A stretch of 9,454 nucleotides of DNA from Actinomycetota bacterium (GTDB lineage: Bacteria > Actinomycetota > Humimicrobiia > Humimicrobiales > Humimicrobiaceae), in contig JAFGDA010000156.1 in assembly GCA_016932375.1 (NCBI GenBank), positions 1 through 9,454 on the forward strand. Direction: 5' to 3'. Positions within the stretch are counted from its first letter, which is position 1; the number at the start of each line of letters is the position of its first letter. Shown here one piece after another: positions 5,103-9,454 of this stretch. The notes below the pieces were generated by a model, which searched no databases, was not told the DNA's origin, and saw only the letters and a list, made by a program, of their open reading frames with translations. Both the position numbers and the translations under genes were made by a program.

Positions 5103-6362
5103 ATGATTATAATTTGTCTTCTGAGCTGCACGTTTGTCTGTAACTTCTGTGCAGGTGAAGAGCAAGAAAAAATAGGCACAGGGGAAGAAAGCGGTACGGC
5201 AGGAGGAGAACCTGTAGAAGACATCGGTGAAGAAGCTGGCAACACGGAGCAGGAAGACCATAAAGATGGGAAAGAAGATGGTTCCCTGAAGGAAGAGCCG
5301 GAAGAAGAGCTCGAAGCGCCTTCCATCGAGCTTGAAATTTTTATGGGACCGGTGTACCAGGAAGGAATCTGTTTTTACCGTATAGTGGCAGTAGTAACCG
5401 GAAACCCGAAACCAGGTGATGTGGAATGGAGCAGGGATGACAGCAATGGGGCATGGGGGGATTTTAAGGCGCAGGTAAACCTGGATGATCCCGATGATAC
5501 CTGTACCCTTACTGCCACTGTTAAAAATCCTGAAGGCACCGCATCGGATTCAATAGACCTTGCATGGGGCTGCAACAAACCGCCCGGGATAAGTTCAATT
5601 TCGGTTGATGGAGATTCCCACCACACCGGACAGGCCTATAATGTTTACGTCAACGCATCAGATGCAGATGGAGATACCCTTTTAGTGACCTGGAGCATTA
5701 CAGGAGGGACCATAAACGATACCCATTCCAACCCCACAACCTGGACCACCCCGGATTCTGCCGGGGATTATGTTATAACCGTAAAAGTTGAAGATGGAAA
5801 TGGAGGCATGGACACCTTTTTTAGTACGGTCACAGTGGTTTCGGCACTTCCTTATCCTGAGGATGGAATTGACCTGCCCAATATTGCTTCCGAAGGAGGA
5901 AACATTGAGGAAGGCATCAAGGTAAACAACGGCGGGTCCATTTTTGCAGGTGATTCAGGAAAAAATAAGGTAATAAGGGGATTCATTAGCTATGACATCA
6001 CATCCCTTAATGGAGCCACCATTACGGATGCAACTATTTCGTTTAACCTGAAATCACAATTCAATAACCCTTCTGATTTCCTTCCCCTGTGGATAAGTTC
6101 AGTTTACTGGGGGGCGGAACCGCTTTCAATTAGTGATTTCAGTTTGTCCGGAACCAGTATCCAGTCTTTTTCCAGCCCCAGTTTCACCTGCAGCCATCAA
6201 AATTTGAAGCAGGAGCTGCAGGAAGCCATAGACGACGGGAAATTTAGGTTCCAGGTAATGGTATACTTTATGCCGGCAGTGAGTAATGGAGATGACCTGC
6301 GTGATGGATGGGAATATGACCAGAACGGGGTGGTATTAAATGCCAGGTATACGTCACCTTAA
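5103..6362 (+). CDS. Surface lipoprotein with acidic linker, Ig/PKD-like domains and a DNRLRE-like C-terminal domain
   Basis: Coordinates use the first canonical start (419 aa); the true start is probably the ATT at 5067, 12 codons upstream. The N-terminus MIIICLLSC ends in a lipobox with Cys9 as the lipidation site, so the protein should be membrane-anchored and extracytoplasmic. Residues about 18-72 are a Glu/Gly/Asp-rich disordered linker. Residues about 74-155 look like an Ig-like sandwich with Cys90 and Cys134 that could pair. Residues about 158-246 resemble a PKD/cadherin-like repeat (NASDADGDTLLVTWSI, DSAGDYVITVKVEDGNGG). The rest, from KVIRGFISYDITSLNGATITDATISF on, resembles DNRLRE-type beta-sandwiches found in cell-surface and polysaccharide-acting proteins. 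No catalytic motif is visible, so an adhesion or glycan-binding role is inference. It is flanked by its own promoter and by larA. Confidence 0.75.
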   Translation: MIIICLLSCTFVCNFCAGEEQEKIGTGEESGTAGGEPVEDIGEEAGNTEQEDHKDGKEDGSLKEEPEEELEAPSIELEIFMGPVYQEGICFYRIVAVVTGNPKPGDVEWSRDDSNGAWGDFKAQVNLDDPDDTCTLTATVKNPEGTASDSIDLAWGCNKPPGISSISVDGDSHHTGQAYNVYVNASDADGDTLLVTWSITGGTINDTHSNPTTWTTPDSAGDYVITVKVEDGNGGMDTFFSTVTVVSALPYPEDGIDLPNIASEGGNIEEGIKVNNGGSIFAGDSGKNKVIRGFISYDITSLNGATITDATISFNLKSQFNNPSDFLPLWISSVYWGAEPLSISDFSLSGTSIQSFSSPSFTCSHQNLKQELQEAIDDGKFRFQVMVYFMPAVSNGDDLRDGWEYDQNGVVLNARYTSP

Positions 6363-6471
6363 AAAGTCATTAACTTATCAGGTAAATATCATCATGCTGT
6401 AACCAGTGGATATGGAAAAATTATTCTAAGGCAATAAAAAGCAATATAAATTAGCGGGAGATTTATCAGCG
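6363..6471. other. Intergenic spacer before larA
   Basis: This 109-bp gap carries a weak promoter-like pair, TTATTC (6421-6426) and TATAAA (6445-6450), spaced 18 nt. The ribosome site GGGAG (6456-6460) is 11 nt before the larA ATG, longer than usual. No terminator hairpin is evident after the lipoprotein gene. Confidence 0.35.
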
Positions 6472-7764
6472 ATGCGGGTCAGCATTCCTTATGGCAGGAG
6501 TAAAGTTGAACTTGATATACCACAGAAAAATATTCTTGATATAGTCACCGGCAGGTCCGGTTCCTTTCCCGGAGAAAGTCATGAAGACCGGTCCGGGATT
6601 TTACCTGGAAATGAGCCTGCAGATGAGCCAGGGATGATAGATTTTGCCCTTAATCACCCGATTGGATCCGGGAGGCTCTGCAGCCTGGCTGAAGGAAAAA
6701 GGAATGCATGCATACTGGCAAGTGATATCAGCCGTCCCTGCCCCTCCCATAAGTTCCTTCCGGCACTGGCAGGAGAACTTAACCGTGGAGGGATAGGCAA
6801 CGATAGAATAAAGGTCATCCTCGGGCTCGGAATCCACAGGCGGCACACGCAACAGGAACAGAGGGAGCTTGTTGGCGGCTATATTTATGATAACTGCAGG
6901 GTTATGGATTCGGATCCTTCAAGGACAAGACTGATAGGATACACCAGGTCAGGAACACCGGTTGAGGTTTTTGAAGAAGCCCTTGATAACGGCCTTCTTA
7001 TAGCGACAGGCAATATTGAATACCATTACTTCGCGGGTTACAGCGGGGGAGCCAAGGCAGTGATGCCGGGTGTATGCACCCGGAACTCCATCCAGGCAAA
7101 CCACTCGATGATGCTTGACGAAAGGGCATGTGCCGGAAATTATGAAAATAATCCCGTAAGGATTGATATGGAAGAAGCCGGAAGGATTACAGGGATAGAT
7201 TTCATTTTCAATGTGATACTTGATGACAGGAAAAATATAATAGACGCAGTTGCCGGGAAAAATAATGAGGCATGGTTAGAGGGAATCAGGCGCTATGACC
7301 GCACGTACAGGATAGAGGTGGAAAGCCCTGCCGACATAGTGATAGCTTCACCGGGAGGGTTTCCAAAAGACATCAATCTTTACCAATCGCAGAAAGCGCT
7401 GGAGAATGTTAAGGGTATTGTAAAGGATGGCGGCACCATAATTATTATGGCCTCCTGCAGCGAAGGATTTGGCGAAGATGTATTTGAAAGCTGGATGGCA
7501 GGGGTCCGTGATTATGAGCTTATAAGCAGGAGGCTTAAGGAAGAATTTGTCCTTGGAGGGCATAAGGCGGTTGCCATATCGAGGGTAATATCGAAAAATA
7601 AAGTATGCCTTTTCTCATGTTTTGGCAGGCCTGCTACCGAAAAAATAGGGTTTGAAAAACTGGATGATGTACAGCAATACCTTGACAGCAGGTTGAGGTC
7701 CGACCCCGGCTTAAAAATAACAGTAGTCCCGGGAGGCCGTTTCGTAAAGGTAAAAAATAAATGA
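6472..7764 (+). CDS. larA: LarA family nickel-pincer-dependent racemase (lactate racemase-like, DUF2088)
   Basis: LarA interconverts D- and L-lactate in the cytoplasm, using a nickel pincer nucleotide tethered to a lysine; relatives act on other 2-hydroxy acids. The 430-aa length is normal. Residues equivalent to those of Lactobacillus plantarum LarA are all visible: Asp85 and Arg88 in SDISRP; His122 in GLGIHRRH; His185 and Lys195 in HYFAGYSGGAK (spacing of ten, as H174-K184); His211 in ANHSMM (as H200, the Ni ligand); and Gln305 and Lys308 in YQSQKAL (as Q295 and K298). An active enzyme is therefore predicted. The cofactor-synthesis genes larB, larC and larE are not in the window and must be elsewhere if it is active. 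Substrate specificity cannot be fixed from sequence. An upstream SD (GGGAG) is 11 nt away. It stands between two lipoprotein genes and probably forms its own unit. Confidence 0.9.
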   Translation: MRVSIPYGRSKVELDIPQKNILDIVTGRSGSFPGESHEDRSGILPGNEPADEPGMIDFALNHPIGSGRLCSLAEGKRNACILASDISRPCPSHKFLPALAGELNRGGIGNDRIKVILGLGIHRRHTQQEQRELVGGYIYDNCRVMDSDPSRTRLIGYTRSGTPVEVFEEALDNGLLIATGNIEYHYFAGYSGGAKAVMPGVCTRNSIQANHSMMLDERACAGNYENNPVRIDMEEAGRITGIDFIFNVILDDRKNIIDAVAGKNNEAWLEGIRRYDRTYRIEVESPADIVIASPGGFPKDINLYQSQKALENVKGIVKDGGTIIIMASCSEGFGEDVFESWMAGVRDYELISRRLKEEFVLGGHKAVAISRVISKNKVCLFSCFGRPATEKIGFEKLDDVQQYLDSRLRSDPGLKITVVPGGRFVKVKNK

Positions 7765-7996
7765 TGAAGTGCCTGTTGCCATAAATAATCGTTCTGGAAG
7801 TTAATCCCGGTAGATTATTATCATTGCCCTTTCCCGGTAAAAATCTTTTATGCCAGCAGGATATAAATGCAAAAAAAGTTTGAAAGTCTTCTTTGTTTTT
7901 CTTTATTGCTGCCTTATAATATTAAAAAGCCCGGATACCTGTATTAATGGTTATATTACCCCGGCATTTTTTGTAATTTTTTAGAAAAGGAAGCTA
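7765..7996. other. Intergenic region with promoter of the DUF3048 gene
   Basis: This 232-bp gap contains a loose inverted repeat, AATAATC (7784-7790) with GATTATT (7813-7819, loop 22), and two copies of TCCCGGTA (about 7805-7812 and 7832-7839). A promoter lies at 7893-7920. No gene is supportable here. Confidence 0.45.
7893..7920 (+). promoter_or_regulatory. Sigma70-type promoter for the DUF3048 lipoprotein gene
   Basis: TTGTTT (7893-7898, 3 of 6) precedes a perfect TATAAT (7915-7920) by 16 nt. The -10 context CCTTATAATATTAAAA (7912-7927) is identical over 16 bases to that of the aldolase promoter (1474-1489). Confidence 0.5.
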
Positions 7997-9142
7997 ATGG
8001 GAGTTAAAAAAATTTCTTGTACTGTATTTGTTATTATCATGACAGCTATTCTTATGTTTTCAGGCATCCTAATTTCAGGCTGCAACGTGCAGGCAGGGCA
8101 CGGGGGATCAGTTACAGGAGGAATTAAAGAAGAAGAAGAGGCCGTTGAAACGGGTTACGAAACAGCTAATATTACGGCAGCTGCTGCGGCAGGTTCATTA
8201 GCGGCAGGCGAACAAATTTTGCCTGCGGACCTTCAGCCGGCAGCGGGTACAAACAGGCCGGTGGCGGTAATGGTCGAGAACAGTTTTGCAGCCAGGCCCC
8301 AGTCCGGATTGATCCTTGCAGATGTGGTATATGAGGTAGTGGACGAATACGGAATAACAAGGTTCGTTGCCATATTTTCCTCGAATGAAGCTCCCATGGT
8401 GGGCCCTGTAAGGAGTACAAGGCCTTATTATGCGGAAATAGCACGTTCCTTTAATCCCATTTATGCTTTTTTCGGTACTTATCCCGAATGTTATGGGTAT
8501 GTACAGCAGCTTGGACTGCAGGTATTGAGTGCAATGACCGACTACTCCGGCAACAGTTCCATAACAGGGCAGGCCCCTTACTGGAGGGACTGGACGAGAA
8601 GTTCCATCCAGGAGCATACTGCCTTTATGTCAGTTGCAAGCCTCAAGCAAAAGGCAGCCGCTCTGGGTTATTCCCTTGATGGAGGTATTCCCTTTCCATA
8701 TAAAGCCGATCCGCCTCTTGAAGCCAGGGGAGGTATTGCAAATATCAATGTAAGTTTTGCCACACATGCCTATGCCCCGAGGGGTTTTGACCTGAAATAT
8801 GTATATGACAGGAATAATAACTGTTATTTAAGGTATATGGGCGGAAGTCCGCATATGGACTTTAACCTGGGCCAGCAGATAACAGCGAAAAATATTGTTG
8901 TGATGGTATCCGATATAACCGGACCCCTTGACGGCTACGGGCATATGGCTGTAAGGACCACGGGAAGCGGCACAGCATTTATTTTCCAGGACGGCAATGC
9001 AATACAGGGAAGCTGGGAAAGGGGAGATGTATATTCTCCTTTTATATATAAGGATGGCAGTGGCCGGCAGATATCATTTACTGCAGGGTCAACCTGGATA
9101 GCCATAGTCCAGGGCGCCGATAAGGTATCGTTTGGAGGTTAG
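7997..9142 (+). CDS. DUF3048 domain lipoprotein (YerB-like)
   Basis: The 381-aa product starts MGVKKISCTVFVIIMTAILM and reaches a lipobox ISGC with Cys29, so it is exported and lipid-anchored. Residues about 35-80 are a low-complexity linker with a Glu run and an Ala-rich stretch. The N-terminal DUF3048 domain follows (about 85-230), with NRPVAVMVEN, QSGLILADVVYEVVDEYG, RFVAIF and GPVRSTRPYY. The C-terminal DUF3048 domain (about 250-375) has ITAKNIVVM, FIFQDGNAIQGSWER and GSTWIAIVQG. The family, named for Bacillus YerB, is widespread in Gram-positive-related bacteria; its biochemical function is not established. Length and both domains look complete. The SD AGGA is 5 nt before the ATG. The gene has its own promoter and is the last one in the window. 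Confidence 0.92.
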   Translation: MGVKKISCTVFVIIMTAILMFSGILISGCNVQAGHGGSVTGGIKEEEEAVETGYETANITAAAAAGSLAAGEQILPADLQPAAGTNRPVAVMVENSFAARPQSGLILADVVYEVVDEYGITRFVAIFSSNEAPMVGPVRSTRPYYAEIARSFNPIYAFFGTYPECYGYVQQLGLQVLSAMTDYSGNSSITGQAPYWRDWTRSSIQEHTAFMSVASLKQKAAALGYSLDGGIPFPYKADPPLEARGGIANINVSFATHAYAPRGFDLKYVYDRNNNCYLRYMGGSPHMDFNLGQQITAKNIVVMVSDITGPLDGYGHMAVRTTGSGTAFIFQDGNAIQGSWERGDVYSPFIYKDGSGRQISFTAGSTWIAIVQGADKVSFGG

Positions 9143-9454
9143 CCTTAAATCCTTATTTTTTAGGTTAAGAAAACTTTAAAACCCCTGCTAACCAATCAGG
9201 GTATAGTTCCACACACTTTAGCGTGCTTATCTATTGTCTAAAAACCCGGAGACCCGGGCCCAGCCTGCTCATGTATGGATAGCATATAATATATATGCAT
9301 GTATTATAAAAACAGTAAAAACCCTTTATTGGCCGATCAAATATTTAAAAACAATACTTCAAATATTTCCCCAATTTTATTTCTGTTAAAATCAGGATAA
9401 GTATAGCTAATAGTTAATAAAAATATTATCTTTTATAATTTTATCATTATAAAT
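9143..9454. other. AT-rich intergenic tail without a supportable gene
   Basis: This 312-bp stretch holds only short structures. An imperfect stem follows the DUF3048 stop (CTTAA..CCT at 9144-9153 with AGGTTAAG at 9162-9169, T-rich loop), which is a poor terminator. CCCTG pairs with CAGGG near 9183-9200. A GC-rich ACCCGGAGACCCGGG patch lies around 9245-9257. An AT palindrome, TATAATA (9285-9291) with TATTATA (9302-9308), follows. A 33-codon ORF at 9299-9400 has no ribosome site and low-information composition. A lone TATAAT at 9434-9439 may belong to a promoter for a gene beyond the window. Confidence 0.5.

Noticed and set aside
9144..9169. Intrinsic terminator after the DUF3048 gene
   Set aside because: The stem is AT-rich with a 2-nt bulge, and the T-run is in the loop instead of following the stem.
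9299..9400. 33-codon ORF in the 3' tail
   Set aside because: It has no ribosome site and Asn/Lys/Ile/Leu composition expected from AT-rich DNA; chance occurrence is likely.

Overview
The window reads as a chromosomal segment of an anaerobic, fermentative bacterium, probably from a poorly cultured lineage. The bacterial assignment rests on sigma70-type TATAAT promoters, Shine-Dalgarno sites (clearest at 1515-1521 and 2770-2774), lipobox lipoproteins, an M23 peptidase and a DUF3048 (YerB-type) lipoprotein. Codon use leans to AGG for Arg and ATA for Ile, and intergenic DNA is very AT-rich. Several families present (archaeal-type class I aldolase, an MtaA/URO-D-like protein, a DUF2099/methanogenesis-marker-8-like protein, LarA) are typical of strict anaerobes. 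I cannot name the phylum from sequence alone.

Layout. (1) 1-600: a possible operator/promoter palindrome, a 33-codon ORF whose stop overlaps the next start as ATGA, and a 140-aa membrane protein that is essentially two TM helices plus a HAMP-like module. (2) 667-1236, minus strand: an exported M23 (LytM/peptidoglycan hydrolase-like) protein that keeps the zinc ligands but has Asn in place of the usual YxHL histidine. (3) 1237-1526: divergent intergenic region with a good promoter for the next gene. (4) 1527-2447: class I fructose-1,6-bisphosphate aldolase with its catalytic residues intact. (5) 2448-2780: structured intergenic DNA with mutually exclusive hairpins and a small ORF interrupted by a -1 shift at an A7 run. 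(6) 2781-4906: a compact set of three genes: RhaM-type mutarotase, URO-D/MtaA-like protein and a DUF2099-like protein that appears to be only the N-terminal portion of the family. (7) 5067/5103-6362: a lipoprotein with an acidic linker, Ig/PKD-like domains and a DNRLRE-like beta-sandwich. (8) 6472-7764: a LarA-type nickel-dependent racemase with all recognised catalytic residues. (9) 7997-9142: a DUF3048 lipoprotein. (10) 9143-9454: AT-rich intergenic DNA without a supportable gene.

Working together. A cautious metabolic reading is deoxysugar/C3 metabolism. The mutarotase interconverts L-rhamnose-like anomers. 6-Deoxyhexose cleavage yields DHAP and lactaldehyde, DHAP can enter the aldolase reaction, and lactate from lactaldehyde is the classic LarA substrate. 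The window has no isomerase, kinase, deoxysugar aldolase, Lar cofactor-synthesis genes or corrinoid protein, so this is inference from families only. The items most worth a second look are the half-length DUF2099 gene beside the URO-D-like gene, the likely non-AUG start of the 5103 lipoprotein, the His-to-Asn M23 protein, the stand-alone HAMP protein behind a leader ORF, and the A7 frameshift ORF. I saw no CRISPR array, IS element, tRNA or rRNA, and no convincing intrinsic terminator.
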